DNA of 20,715 bases from positions 1-20,715 of the forward strand of contig CAMCBB010000017.1 in NCBI GenBank assembly GCA_945872875.1, read 5' to 3'. Positions 13,132 to 20,715 of this stretch are shown here, piece by piece; the stretch's first letter is position 1, and each line of letters opens with the position of its first letter. The notes beneath the pieces were generated by a model that did not search any database, had not been told where the DNA came from, and worked only from the letters and a program-made list of their open reading frames with translations. The position numbers were made by a program, and so were the translations under genes. Source of the stretch: Flavobacterium psychrophilum (GTDB lineage: Bacteria > Bacteroidota > Bacteroidia > Flavobacteriales > Flavobacteriaceae).

Positions 13132-15783
13132 TTACTCTATTACAATTTTTTTAGTAATCTTTTTATCCCCGTCTTGAATGTTAACAAGATAAATTCCAGA
13201 TTGCACTTTATCTAATTGAAGTGTTTGTTCGAATAATCCATTGTTTTGGTATAAATTATTGAAAATAGATCTTCCTCTAATATCGTAAACTGCAATATTT
13301 ATGTCATTCCCTGAATTTGAGTTGAACTTAACTGTAAAATTGCCATCATTTGGATTCGGAAATATTGAGAAATTATCAAAATAGTTGCTTTGAGTCCCTA
13401 ATAAAGCAATCGTTTGAGTACAAACTTCAATAGAAAATGAGTTAATTGTACCTGTTGTACCAGCAACTAAATCTCTGAATCCCATTTGCCAAGTTCCAGA
13501 TGGATTAGCTCCAATCATAGAATCTAAACTTCCTACAGGAACATAAGTTCCTTGAGTTGGACTTGCACATGTTAATGCTGATCCTTGAGCGTCCCAAGTC
13601 ACATTCATGTTCGCTCCACTTGAACATCCTTGATTATATAAAGTTAGTAATGAACCTGTTGGTCTTACAACTGCAATATTAAGGTGTTGAATATTTGGAT
13701 GAGTGGCATTTACATTAATATTCACATCAGAAATTGTTCCTGTTGTGGCTGGAACAGTTATTGTTTTTATTGTGTAGCTTGAAGATCCATCTGTAGGAGA
13801 AAACGCTGTATTGAATGGATAAGTCGTACAAGTATTTGTAATTGAATAACCAATCAAAATGTTTCTACTATTAACTGCGTAGTAAATATTTTCTTTTGCT
13901 CTTACCATAATTCTAGCGGTTTGTGTAACCACATTTGGAACAGTGATTGTTGCACTTCCAGAATTAGGAACTCCAGAAGGAGTTAACAATGTTGGAAAAG
14001 TAACACCACCATCTGTAGATAAATAAATATCAACATTTGCTGAAAGTGTCTCAGCTCCATTTCTAATCCATGTAATTGTTTGTGTACTTCCTTGAGCCCA
14101 GGCTTCAGTAGTGTTTTGTGAGTTTACTGAGAAAGGACCAACAGTATTACTAGCAGTTACTAAAACATTATCTCTTGTTGTTTGACCTCCATTAGGCATT
14201 CTATTATCTCTTACTGTTAAAGCAAAATTGTATGATCTAGCAGCAGTAGAAACAACTTCCCAAGTTGAAGATAAGTTACCCGCCACAACAGTAGCCAGTG
14301 CTGGCATATAACGCTCTGGTGCTGTTACTGGTGGATTAGATCTAAAGCTTGGCCCTGATGTATTACTTGCAGTTGGTGGTTGTGTTGCTATTGCTGTATC
14401 TGTTTGTTCCCAGCAATAAGTTAATGAGTCGCCATTTGCATCAGTTACAGATTGAGGAAATAGTATAAATGGTGTACCTTTTGGGATTGTTCTATCAACA
14501 CCTGCGTTAACAACTGGTGGTGTATTTCCATTCGAAGCATTAGGTGCGCAATTTCCTGTTCCAATAGTGAATGCCATCATCTGATTTAAACTTACCGTAT
14601 GAAAATGTGCATCTGAATTATTTTGTACATCTGGTGCACAGATTCCTGCATACCCCATAATTGTATTTCCAGAACCTGGTTCTACAGCAGTACCACCAGA
14701 TCTATTACCTCCGCATGAATTATTGAAAGTATGTGTTGCACCAAATTGATGTCCCATTTCGTGAGCTACATAATCTATATCAAATGGATCTCCTACTGGA
14801 GATGGAGAACCTGTAATACCTCTTGCTTTATTTCCTGTGCAAGGTGAATTTAATTGAGCTAAACCTCCGCCGCCAGTACTTACAGTATGTCCTATATCAT
14901 AATTTGACGGGCCAATTGCAGCATCAATTTCAGCTTGACTTTCATTAATTAAACTACCTGCAGTATCATTTGTAAAGTCATCAGAATCAACAAAAATTAC
15001 TAAATCATTATTAGCAACTAAATTCATGCGTAAAGACATATCTCTTTCGTACAAACCATTTACACGAGTCATTGTAACATTCATTGCTGCTAAAACTGCA
15101 GCTTTTTTTTGGGCTAAAGTTCCTGCTCCTAACCCTGCAGCATTAATATGAAAAGAGGCGTATTCTATAGTGCACGCCATTGCTAGTCTATATTGTCTAA
15201 ATTTTCCGTCATTTGCTAAAACAACAGTTGTTTCCAATAATCTTGGAGCTAACTCATCCTCTTTCACAAGACACGAAAAAGCATTATTACTAGAAATATT
15301 ACTTCTTCCGTAAACAATATAATTTTCAAGATTTTTTGTATATGTATCTATGTAATACGTACCACTTTTACCTGTAAGAGCTATTACATGTAAACCAAAA
15401 ATTGTAGTGCTAAAACGAATTGAAGATGTTCCATCAACACTAATTCCAATATATGATTTAATATCAGGATATCTATTAGCTAAGCCAGCTTCCATTATTG
15501 GAGCATAAAATATTTTATAACTAGTATATTCTCCATTTTGATTAGGAAACTCAATAATTAGATTTGAACTTCCAGAATTTTCAGAAGGAGCTTCTTGTAG
15601 TCGTTCTTTTAAATTGTCAAAGTCAAGAGAAAATAATTGATATTCTTTTGGCATTGAAGCGCGTTCCATCTTGCTTAAATTTCTTACTCTATTTTCTGAA
15701 GTTTTATTCCATAAAGAACCTTGTCCAAAACTTGCCCCAAAAATTAAGATCGCACTAATGGTAAATTGTAATTGTTTTTTCAT
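13132..15783 (-). CDS. T9SS-secreted reprolysin-like metallopeptidase with P-domain
   Basis: An 883-residue multidomain secreted zinc peptidase. In order: signal peptide (1-20), a propeptide-like region (about 25-195), the catalytic domain with the extended zinc motif HEMGHQFGATH (H341, H345, H351) preceded by DPFDIDYVA and followed by the Met-turn IMGYAG (375-380), a beta-sandwich region like PKD/Ig (about 422-545) and another Ig-like part (550-650), a proprotein-convertase P-type domain (about 650-790, with HLNIAVVRPTG and PSGTWQMGFRD), and a type A T9SS sorting domain (808-883: FPNPNDGNF ... YDIRGRSIF ... SGIYLV). It should cross the inner membrane by Sec and the outer membrane by T9SS, to be released or held at the surface, degrading extracellular proteins. 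It is paralogous to the next gene, which lacks the P-domain. It has its own promoter and terminator. Confidence 0.93.
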   Translation of the reverse strand: MKKQLQFTISAILIFGASFGQGSLWNKTSENRVRNLSKMERASMPKEYQLFSLDFDNLKERLQEAPSENSGSSNLIIEFPNQNGEYTSYKIFYAPIMEAGLANRYPDIKSYIGISVDGTSSIRFSTTIFGLHVIALTGKSGTYYIDTYTKNLENYIVYGRSNISSNNAFSCLVKEDELAPRLLETTVVLANDGKFRQYRLAMACTIEYASFHINAAGLGAGTLAQKKAAVLAAMNVTMTRVNGLYERDMSLRMNLVANNDLVIFVDSDDFTNDTAGSLINESQAEIDAAIGPSNYDIGHTVSTGGGGLAQLNSPCTGNKARGITGSPSPVGDPFDIDYVAHEMGHQFGATHTFNNSCGGNRSGGTAVEPGSGNTIMGYAGICAPDVQNNSDAHFHTVSLNQMMAFTIGTGNCAPNASNGNTPPVVNAGVDRTIPKGTPFILFPQSVTDANGDSLTYCWEQTDTAIATQPPTASNTSGPSFRSNPPVTAPERYMPALATVVAGNLSSTWEVVSTAARSYNFALTVRDNRMPNGGQTTRDNVLVTASNTVGPFSVNSQNTTEAWAQGSTQTITWIRNGAETLSANVDIYLSTDGGVTFPTLLTPSGVPNSGSATITVPNVVTQTARIMVRAKENIYYAVNSRNILIGYSITNTCTTYPFNTAFSPTDGSSSYTIKTITVPATTGTISDVNINVNATHPNIQHLNIAVVRPTGSLLTLYNQGCSSGANMNVTWDAQGSALTCASPTQGTYVPVGSLDSMIGANPSGTWQMGFRDLVAGTTGTINSFSIEVCTQTIALLGTQSNYFDNFSIFPNPNDGNFTVKFNSNSGNDINIAVYDIRGRSIFNNLYQNNGLFEQTLQLDKVQSGIYLVNIQDGDKKITKKIVIE

Positions 15784-15808
15784 TTTACTTATAATTTATT
15801 TATGACTT

Positions 15809-15839
15809 CAAATATAATAATATAAATTAATTGATAAAA
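15809..15839 (-). promoter_or_regulatory. Promoter of the P-domain peptidase; copy 1 of shared 31-bp element
   Basis: On the minus strand TATATTTG (15816-15809) is a perfect -7 box, 25 nt before the start codon. The 31 bp from 15809 to 15839 match 18442-18472, ahead of the paralogous peptidase gene, at all but one position. The element spans the -7 box, the spacer and the -33 region, where no TTG is present but TTTTATC is. Confidence 0.65.
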
Positions 15840-16075
15840 AAAAATCCATTGAATAATTAAATCACTTACTAATAATAATTCTTTAATCATTCATATTTGT
15901 TGAAATGATTTAATCAAATTGGCGTCTTGCATAAATACTGATTTAAAATTTGTAAGAATTATTTGTATTCTTAAATTTAAATTGAAGTAATTAATATTAC
16001 AAAATCAATTAAATAAGAGAATATTCATTCTAATATTTAACAATGTTAAAAGAGCATGATTACACTAAAAATATA

Positions 16076-16101
16076 AAAAGGGGAGTAAATACTCCCCTTT
16101 T
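16076..16101 (-). terminator. Intrinsic terminator of the second peptidase gene
   Basis: An 11-bp stem (AAAAGGGGAGT, 16076-16086, with ACTCCCCTTTT, 16091-16101) closes a 4-nt loop; on the minus strand it is followed by a T-rich run. It lies 22 nt beyond the stop codon at 16124 and insulates the gene from the downstream paralogue. Confidence 0.9.
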
Positions 16102-16123
16102 ATTAATATCTTTTTTTGTTTAT

Positions 16124-18418
16124 TTAATCAACCACTATTTTTTTTATGATTTTTTGGGCGCCATCTTTTACAGTTACCAAATACACGCCTGATTCTATAT
16201 TATTTAATTGAATATTCTGATCAAATAATCCTGAATTTGAATATTGTTTTTCAAAAATATTTCTTCCTCTAATATCATATACTTCAATAGTAATTTCATT
16301 AGATGAAGTAGAATCAAATTTCACATTAAAGTTTCCTCTATTTGGATTTGGATATATACTAAAATTAGAAAATTCAAATTCATTTGTAGTTAAAGAAGGA
16401 GTTATTGTAAAGTTATTAGAATTCACTGCTAGGAAAACATTTCCAACGGCTTTTACCATAAATCTACATGCTGTTTTATTGGATGTTACATTTGGTAATG
16501 TAACCGTGTAAGAACCATTGTTTGGCACTCCTGATGCAATTGTAGTCCATGTTGTAGCATTTGGAGAAGTTGGTGTAGTTGCATTAAATGTTTCTAAAGA
16601 AGTTGATGCATTTGTAGTTAACAAAATATCAACCGTTGGAGAATTAAAAGGCGCTACATCAGTACTCCCTTTTATCCATGTAACTGTTTGTTGTGATAAT
16701 CCAGTATAGGAAAGTCCATTAGTGTTTTGGGAAGAAACAGAAAAAGCCCCACCAGTTGCATTTACGGTAATCAAAGTTTCATCTGTAGCGGTTTGCCCCA
16801 TACCTGCATAATTATCTCTAGCTGTAAATGTAAAGTTTAAAGGTCTAGCTACAGAGGATACAGTCTCCCAATTAGTAATACCTGCAGTAGTAACTGCAAT
16901 AGTTCCTGATATTATTTTACCCATTTCAGGAAAATATCTATAGTTATTCGTGCTTGGTTTAAATGTTCTCCAATTAGGTCCTGCAGTTTTGGTTTTTAAT
17001 ACTCTACTGCTATTTCCAGATGCAGTTCCTACATTATTTTGTTCCCACAAATAAGTTAACACATCGCTGGAATCGGCATCTGTTGCGGTACCAGTTAACA
17101 TAAATGCAGTACCAACAGGAATAGTGTAATCTGCCCCTGCATTAACAACAGGAGTGGCATTAACACCGGTTAATGAAGTTGAAACAGGACAAGTTTTACC
17201 ATTTAAATTAGTTTGAATTTGAAGAATTCCTTTATAAGAAAAAATTGGATCTGAGTGTGCTTGAACATCGTAATTTGTAATACCTGCATACCCCATAATG
17301 GTAGACCCACTTCCTGGCTCTGTTTGAGCAATTGTTCCTTCACTACTGAATGTAAATGAGTGATTACCACCTAATTGATGACCAAGCTCATGTGCTACAT
17401 AATCAATATCAAAACTATCTCCCTGAGGCAATCCAGATCCAGGAGAAGTTATTCCACTTCCTTTTTGACCGTTTACACAAACACAACCGATACATCCTGC
17501 ATTTCCTCCGCCTCCAGTTGCACCAAATAAATGTCCAATATCATAATTAGCATTTGTAACAACAGTATTCAATGTAGTTTGTAATTCAGAATTCCAGCTA
17601 TTCATGCCTGTAGCATCAGAATATGGGTCAGTAGCAGGATCATAAAATATAATATTAGAATTATTAATCATATTAAGATGTAAAGCTAAATCTTTCTCAA
17701 ATACTCCATTTACCCGAGTCATAGTTGCATTCATTGCGGCAATAACAAGAGATTCATTTCCGCTGTTAAATGCATTAAATGTATTTGAATATTCAGCGGT
17801 ACAAGACAATGCTAATTTCATAGTTTTGTAGCTTCCTGCGCTAGATTTTGCAACTAGAGAGGTATTATTTAACAATTCAAATTCTAATTGCTCATTAGGA
17901 GTAGTACAATTAAATGGTTTTTTTACTCTATTTTTTGAATCATAAACCACATATAAAGTAGCAGCTTTATCATATGCTTCTATGAATTCCGTTCCTCCAT
18001 CAGGTCTAAATAAAATTGTTTGAATGCCTTGAGGAGATACACTAAAATTAATAGTGGCGCCGGGGTTTGTAACCCCTTTTCCTACATAAGCTCTAATTTC
18101 TGGAAATTTTGCTTGGAAATCAGGAGTCATATTTGAATTTTCCCAAATTTGAAATTTTTCAACATCTCCATTTACATTTGGAAACTCAACTATTGTTCCT
18201 ACTAATGAAGATAATTTTTTATTTACATTAATTAAAGATTGTTTAAATTCAGTAATATCTACAGTAAAATAATTTTCACCTTCTGTAATTTCATTTTGCT
18301 GAATTCTCGCAATTTTAGAAGTTAAATTAGTTGGCATTTTATGCCAAACAGATTTTTTTTGTGCAATTATTTGACAAAATGACAATAAAACTGCTAAAAA
18401 TAGTACTTGTTTTTTCAT
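16124..18418 (-). CDS. T9SS-secreted reprolysin-like metallopeptidase (paralogue without P-domain)
   Basis: A 764-residue secreted zinc peptidase, paralogous along its whole length to the neighbouring 883-residue gene. In order: signal peptide (1-20), propeptide-like region (about 22-195, with TIVEFPNVNGDVEKFQIW), catalytic domain with HELGHQLGGNH (H343, H347, H353) and Met-turn IMGYAG (374-379), PKD/Ig-like region (about 420-555, containing YLWEQNN), a second Ig-like part (558-675), and a type A T9SS sorting domain (about 686-764: SIYPNPNRGNF ... YDIRGRNIF ... SGVYLV). It has no P-domain between the last two parts. A short Cys cluster CIGCVC (309-314) sits just before the zinc motif where the paralogue has one Cys. 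It is transcribed from its own promoter and ends at its own terminator. Role: probable extracellular protein degradation. Confidence 0.92.
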   Translation of the reverse strand: MKKQVLFLAVLLSFCQIIAQKKSVWHKMPTNLTSKIARIQQNEITEGENYFTVDITEFKQSLINVNKKLSSLVGTIVEFPNVNGDVEKFQIWENSNMTPDFQAKFPEIRAYVGKGVTNPGATINFSVSPQGIQTILFRPDGGTEFIEAYDKAATLYVVYDSKNRVKKPFNCTTPNEQLEFELLNNTSLVAKSSAGSYKTMKLALSCTAEYSNTFNAFNSGNESLVIAAMNATMTRVNGVFEKDLALHLNMINNSNIIFYDPATDPYSDATGMNSWNSELQTTLNTVVTNANYDIGHLFGATGGGGNAGCIGCVCVNGQKGSGITSPGSGLPQGDSFDIDYVAHELGHQLGGNHSFTFSSEGTIAQTEPGSGSTIMGYAGITNYDVQAHSDPIFSYKGILQIQTNLNGKTCPVSTSLTGVNATPVVNAGADYTIPVGTAFMLTGTATDADSSDVLTYLWEQNNVGTASGNSSRVLKTKTAGPNWRTFKPSTNNYRYFPEMGKIISGTIAVTTAGITNWETVSSVARPLNFTFTARDNYAGMGQTATDETLITVNATGGAFSVSSQNTNGLSYTGLSQQTVTWIKGSTDVAPFNSPTVDILLTTNASTSLETFNATTPTSPNATTWTTIASGVPNNGSYTVTLPNVTSNKTACRFMVKAVGNVFLAVNSNNFTITPSLTTNEFEFSNFSIYPNPNRGNFNVKFDSTSSNEITIEVYDIRGRNIFEKQYSNSGLFDQNIQLNNIESGVYLVTVKDGAQKIIKKIVVD

Positions 18419-18441
18419 TATATTTAGTTAATTAAAGGATC

Positions 18442-18472
18442 CAAATATAATAATATAAATTTATTGATAAAA
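18442..18472 (-). promoter_or_regulatory. Promoter of the second peptidase; copy 2 of shared 31-bp element
   Basis: On the minus strand TATATTTG (18449-18442) is a perfect -7 box, 23 nt before the start at 18418. The 31 bp from 18442 to 18472 match 15809-15839 with a single A/T difference (18462 against 15829). Sequence on either side of the element does not match, so the identity stops at the promoter. Confidence 0.65.
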
Positions 18473-18570
18473 TTTTTTAAGTAAATTAATTAAAATCTCT
18501 TTATCAATTTGACTTTACAAAATTATTCAAACTGATTTTTTCTAAAACTATTTTATTAATCAATTTAAAC

Positions 18571-18578
18571 TAAATTTG
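18571..18578 (+). promoter_or_regulatory. -7 box for ribF
   Basis: TAAATTTG is a perfect TAnnTTTG box, 17 nt before the TTG start at 18596, leaving room for a short leader only. This excludes an FMN riboswitch in the leader. No clear -33 TTG. Confidence 0.55.
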
Positions 18579-18595
18579 CCTTAAAATAAATTAAA

Positions 18596-19540
18596 TTGAA
18601 TACCTACAATTCCATTTTTGATTTCCAAAATAAAAAAACCATTATCACAATTGGTACTTTTGATGGAGTTCACCTTGGGCATAAAAAAATATTGGAAAAA
18701 ATAACATCAAATGCACAACAATTAAATTGTGAAGGCACCGTGCTTACATTTTTTCCGCATCCAAGAATGGTTATACAAAATGTAGAGCCTTTAAAATTAC
18801 TTAATACCATTGAAGAAAAAAAATTGCTTCTTGAAAGTTTTGGCATTGCCAATTTAATTATTCATCCATTTGATAAAGAATTCTCTCAGCTTTCTGCAGA
18901 AGATTTTGTAAAAAAAATACTAGTGGAGCAACTTCAAATTCAAAAAATAATTATTGGTTACGACCATCGATTTGGCACAAATAGGTCTGCAGACATAAAT
19001 GATTTGATTGTGTTTGGAAAAAAATACGGCTTTGAAGTAGAACAAATTGAAGCGCAAGAAATTGATGAAATTGCTATTAGTTCCACTAAAATAAGGACTT
19101 CGCTTGAAGACGGAGCTATTACTTTAGCAAATGAATATTTAGGATACTATTATTTTTTTAGTGGCACTGTTGTAAAAGGAAATCAAATTGGTAGAACTAT
19201 TGACTTTCCAACAGCAAATATTCAAATAGATGAAGAGTATAAATTAATTCCTAAAAATGGTGTTTATTTTGTCAAAAGTAAAATCAACAATAAACCAGTT
19301 TTTGGAATGATGAATATAGGAACAAGACCAACAGTTGAGGGAAAAAATCAAACAATAGAAGTTCATTTTTTTGACTTTGACCAGGACCTTTATGACAAAA
19401 AAATTACAATAGAAATGATCGATTTTATTCGTGAGGAACTAAAATTTGAATCAGTTGAATCCTTAAAGAATCAATTGCATAAAGACAAACAAATTTGCAA
19501 AAACTACATTAACAATAGTAAGTTTAACATTGTAGAATAA
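18596..19540 (+). CDS. ribF: Bifunctional riboflavin kinase/FAD synthetase
   Basis: A 314-residue bifunctional cytosolic enzyme that phosphorylates riboflavin to FMN and adenylates FMN to FAD. The N-terminal nucleotidyltransferase (FAD synthetase) domain shows GTFDGVHLGH (20-29), TFFPHPR (50-56), GYDHRFG (120-126) and ISSTKIR (160-166). The C-terminal riboflavin kinase domain shows GNQIGRTIDFPTANI (194-208, with the PTAN metal/ATP motif), GVYFV (221-225) and NIGTRPT (239-245), ending in IREELKFES. The start must be TTG at 18596: an in-frame TAA lies at 18587-18589, no ATG or GTG follows it before the conserved domain, and the promoter box is 17 nt upstream. TTG rather than ATG may lower translation. 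The bioB promoter lies in the last codons, so bioB is read separately. Confidence 0.95.
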   Translation: MNTYNSIFDFQNKKTIITIGTFDGVHLGHKKILEKITSNAQQLNCEGTVLTFFPHPRMVIQNVEPLKLLNTIEEKKLLLESFGIANLIIHPFDKEFSQLSAEDFVKKILVEQLQIQKIIIGYDHRFGTNRSADINDLIVFGKKYGFEVEQIEAQEIDEIAISSTKIRTSLEDGAITLANEYLGYYYFFSGTVVKGNQIGRTIDFPTANIQIDEEYKLIPKNGVYFVKSKINNKPVFGMMNIGTRPTVEGKNQTIEVHFFDFDQDLYDKKITIEMIDFIREELKFESVESLKNQLHKDKQICKNYINNSKFNIVE

Positions 19541-19560
19541 AAAGTAATTAACTACTTTTG
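19530..19560 (+). promoter_or_regulatory. bioB promoter, overlapping the ribF 3' end
   Basis: TTG (19530-19532), a 20-nt spacer and TACTTTTG (19553-19560) match the full Bacteroidota promoter consensus. The -33 element lies in the last codons of ribF. The bioB ATG is 21 nt after the box. No palindrome typical of a biotin operator was noticed in the short leader. Confidence 0.75.
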
Positions 19561-19581
19561 AAACATTAAAATTAGTATCAA

Positions 19582-20667
19582 ATGGGCATTACCAAACACA
19601 ACTGGACCAAAGAAGAAATTATTGCAATTTACAACAAACCACTTATGGATTTGATGTATGAAGCAGCAACTATACACAGAGAACAACATGATCCTAATGT
19701 AGTTCAAGTATCTACTTTGTTATCAATTAAAACAGGTGGTTGTCCAGAAGATTGTGGTTATTGCCCGCAAGCTGCTCGTTATCATACGGATATTGAAGGT
19801 AATGACTTAATGAGCGTTAGCCAAGTTAAAGCGCAAGCATTAAGAGCAAAATCGAGTGGTTCTTCTCGTGTATGCATGGGTGCTGCATGGAGAAATGTAA
19901 AAGACGGACCTGAATTTGATCAAGTTTTGGAAATGGTGCGTACCATCAATAAATTAGATATGGAAGTATGCTGCACTTTGGGAATGCTTACTGAAAATCA
20001 GGCGCAACGACTTGCAGAAGCTGGTTTATATGCCTACAACCATAATTTAGATACATCAGAAGATTATTATAAAGAAGTAATTTCTACCCGTGGTTTTGAA
20101 GACCGTTTACAAACTATTGATAATGTTCGTAAAACCAATGTAACCGTTTGCAGCGGGGGTATTATAGGAATGGGAGAAAGTATTGAAGATCGTGCCGGAA
20201 TGCTTGTGGCACTTTCCACTTTAAATCCACAACCCGAATCGGTGCCAATTAATGCTTTGGTAGCCGTAGAAGGAACTCCAATGGAAAATGAAAAACCGGT
20301 AGAAATTTGGGAAATGATTCGAATGGTTGCAACCACAAGAATCGTAATGCCAGAAACTCAGGTTCGTTTATCTGCAGGAAGAACAGAAATGAGTCGTGAA
20401 GGTCAAGCCATGTGTTTCTTTGCAGGAGCAAATTCAATTTTTGCTGGCGATAAGTTATTGACTACGCCAAATCCAGATGTTAATGAAGACATGAAAATGT
20501 TTGAAACATTAGGTTTAATGCCTCAAAAACCATTCATAAAAGTAATGCAGCCAAAAACGGTTGAAGCAGAAGATTCACGATTTCAATCCTTAGGTGAAAA
20601 ACCAAAATGGTCGAGACCTGAGCATAAAATTGAAAGAAATTTAGAGGCATCTGTAAAAGGAAAATAA
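19582..20667 (+). CDS. bioB: Biotin synthase
   Basis: Radical SAM enzyme that inserts sulfur into dethiobiotin, the last step of biotin synthesis, in the cytoplasm. The 361 residues include YNKPLMDLMYEA (17-28), the radical-SAM cluster motif CPEDCGYC (C54, C58, C61) binding the [4Fe-4S] cluster, VCMGAAWRN and EVCCTLGM, which carry Cys residues of the second, [2Fe-2S] cluster, then YNHNLDTSEDYY, CSGGIIGMGE and VRLSAGR with the conserved Arg ligand of that cluster. All are at standard spacing, so it should be active. The C-terminal 30 residues are a charged extension that varies in the family. It has its own promoter within the end of ribF. Other bio genes are not in the window; the possible next gene at the right edge might be one. 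Confidence 0.98.
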   Translation: MGITKHNWTKEEIIAIYNKPLMDLMYEAATIHREQHDPNVVQVSTLLSIKTGGCPEDCGYCPQAARYHTDIEGNDLMSVSQVKAQALRAKSSGSSRVCMGAAWRNVKDGPEFDQVLEMVRTINKLDMEVCCTLGMLTENQAQRLAEAGLYAYNHNLDTSEDYYKEVISTRGFEDRLQTIDNVRKTNVTVCSGGIIGMGESIEDRAGMLVALSTLNPQPESVPINALVAVEGTPMENEKPVEIWEMIRMVATTRIVMPETQVRLSAGRTEMSREGQAMCFFAGANSIFAGDKLLTTPNPDVNEDMKMFETLGLMPQKPFIKVMQPKTVEAEDSRFQSLGEKPKWSRPEHKIERNLEASVKGK

Positions 20668-20680
20668 ATTCTCCTCTATT

Positions 20681-20715
20681 TTGAATTCTAAATCCGTTAT
20701 TACTGTTTCAGAGGC
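20681..20715 (+). CDS. Possible start of the next gene (cut by window edge)
   Basis: After bioB, one plus-strand frame stays open to the end of the window. It could start at the TTG at 20681 and read (M)NSKSVITVSEA, only 12 codons. The other two forward frames hit stops (TGA at 20682, TAA at 20689), and no ATG is present after the bioB stop. The gap to bioB would be 13 nt, consistent with an operon. The product cannot be named from so few residues, and the true start could lie past the window. Confidence 0.25.
   Translation, partial: MNSKSVITVSE

Larger units (their letters stand above)
15784..16123. other. 340-bp intergenic region between the two peptidase genes
   Basis: Very AT-rich. It holds the promoter of the P-domain peptidase (15809-15839) at its left end and the terminator of the second peptidase (16076-16101) at its right end. 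Between them I see only short imperfect inverted repeats (for example AATCATT near 15885 with AATGATT near 15904), no good reading frame, no TAnnTTTG box on the plus strand and no recognisable RNA gene. Confidence 0.6.

Noticed and set aside
15884..15916. Short inverted repeats (AATCATT/AATGATT and TGATTTAATCA) between the peptidase genes, as an operator or small RNA
   Set aside because: Short, imperfect and expected by chance in sequence this AT-rich; they are far from the promoter box and not repeated ahead of the paralogue.
18419..18595. FMN riboswitch ahead of ribF
   Set aside because: The promoter box lies only 17 nt before the start codon, so there is no leader long enough, and no conserved riboswitch core was seen.

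Overview
The window is AT-rich chromosomal DNA from a member of the Bacteroidota, most likely a Flavobacteriaceae bacterium (Flavobacterium or a close relative). Several things point there: two large secreted peptidases with a type A type IX secretion (T9SS) sorting domain; family proteins typical of the group (DUF4296, DUF4271, the flavobacterial LuxE/PaaK-like acyltransferase); the lack of Shine-Dalgarno sequences; and a TAnnTTTG -7 promoter box ahead of most transcription units. It looks like ordinary core chromosome. I see no transposase, integrase, phage gene, CRISPR array, tRNA, rRNA or plasmid gene.

Layout. 1-474 is the 3' part of an acyltransferase, ending in a bidirectional terminator shared with convergent tyrS (502-1797, minus). 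Divergent from tyrS is an extended-SDR epimerase/dehydratase (1921-2940), whose stop codon directly abuts that of a convergent minus-strand operon: glycosyltransferase 2 (polyprenol monophosphomannose synthase-like), dihydroorotase and a DUF4296 lipoprotein (5448 down to 2941). Divergent from that operon are a DUF4271 membrane protein and a uroporphyrinogen-III synthase (5552-6984). A shared terminator separates these from pckA (8691-7066, minus), preceded on the same strand by a DUF423 membrane protein. Then come plus-strand genes: DUF3108 protein, small membrane protein, saccharopine dehydrogenase family protein, peptidyl-tRNA hydrolase and an uncharacterised Cys-containing exported protein (9278-13088). 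Next are two tandem minus-strand paralogous metallopeptidases (18418-16124 and 15783-13132), each with its own promoter and terminator. Finally ribF and bioB lie on the plus strand (18596-20667), with a possible start of another gene at the right edge.

How the genes relate. Most are housekeeping functions: translation (tyrS, pth), pyrimidine synthesis (pyrC), heme synthesis (hemD), gluconeogenesis (pckA), flavin and biotin cofactors (ribF, bioB) and amino-acid metabolism. The two peptidases are the obvious accessory, outward-facing function, probably extracellular or surface protein degradation through T9SS.

I did not find a convincing new multi-gene system. The best leads are regulatory: a 31-bp, one-mismatch element shared by the promoters of the two peptidase paralogues; a perfect 18-bp palindrome over the expected -33 region of pckA; several -7 boxes so close to ATG codons that leaderless mRNAs are predicted; and a promoter box embedded in the conserved C-terminus of the DUF4271 gene. 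All functions are inferred from reading the translated sequence; no database search was run.
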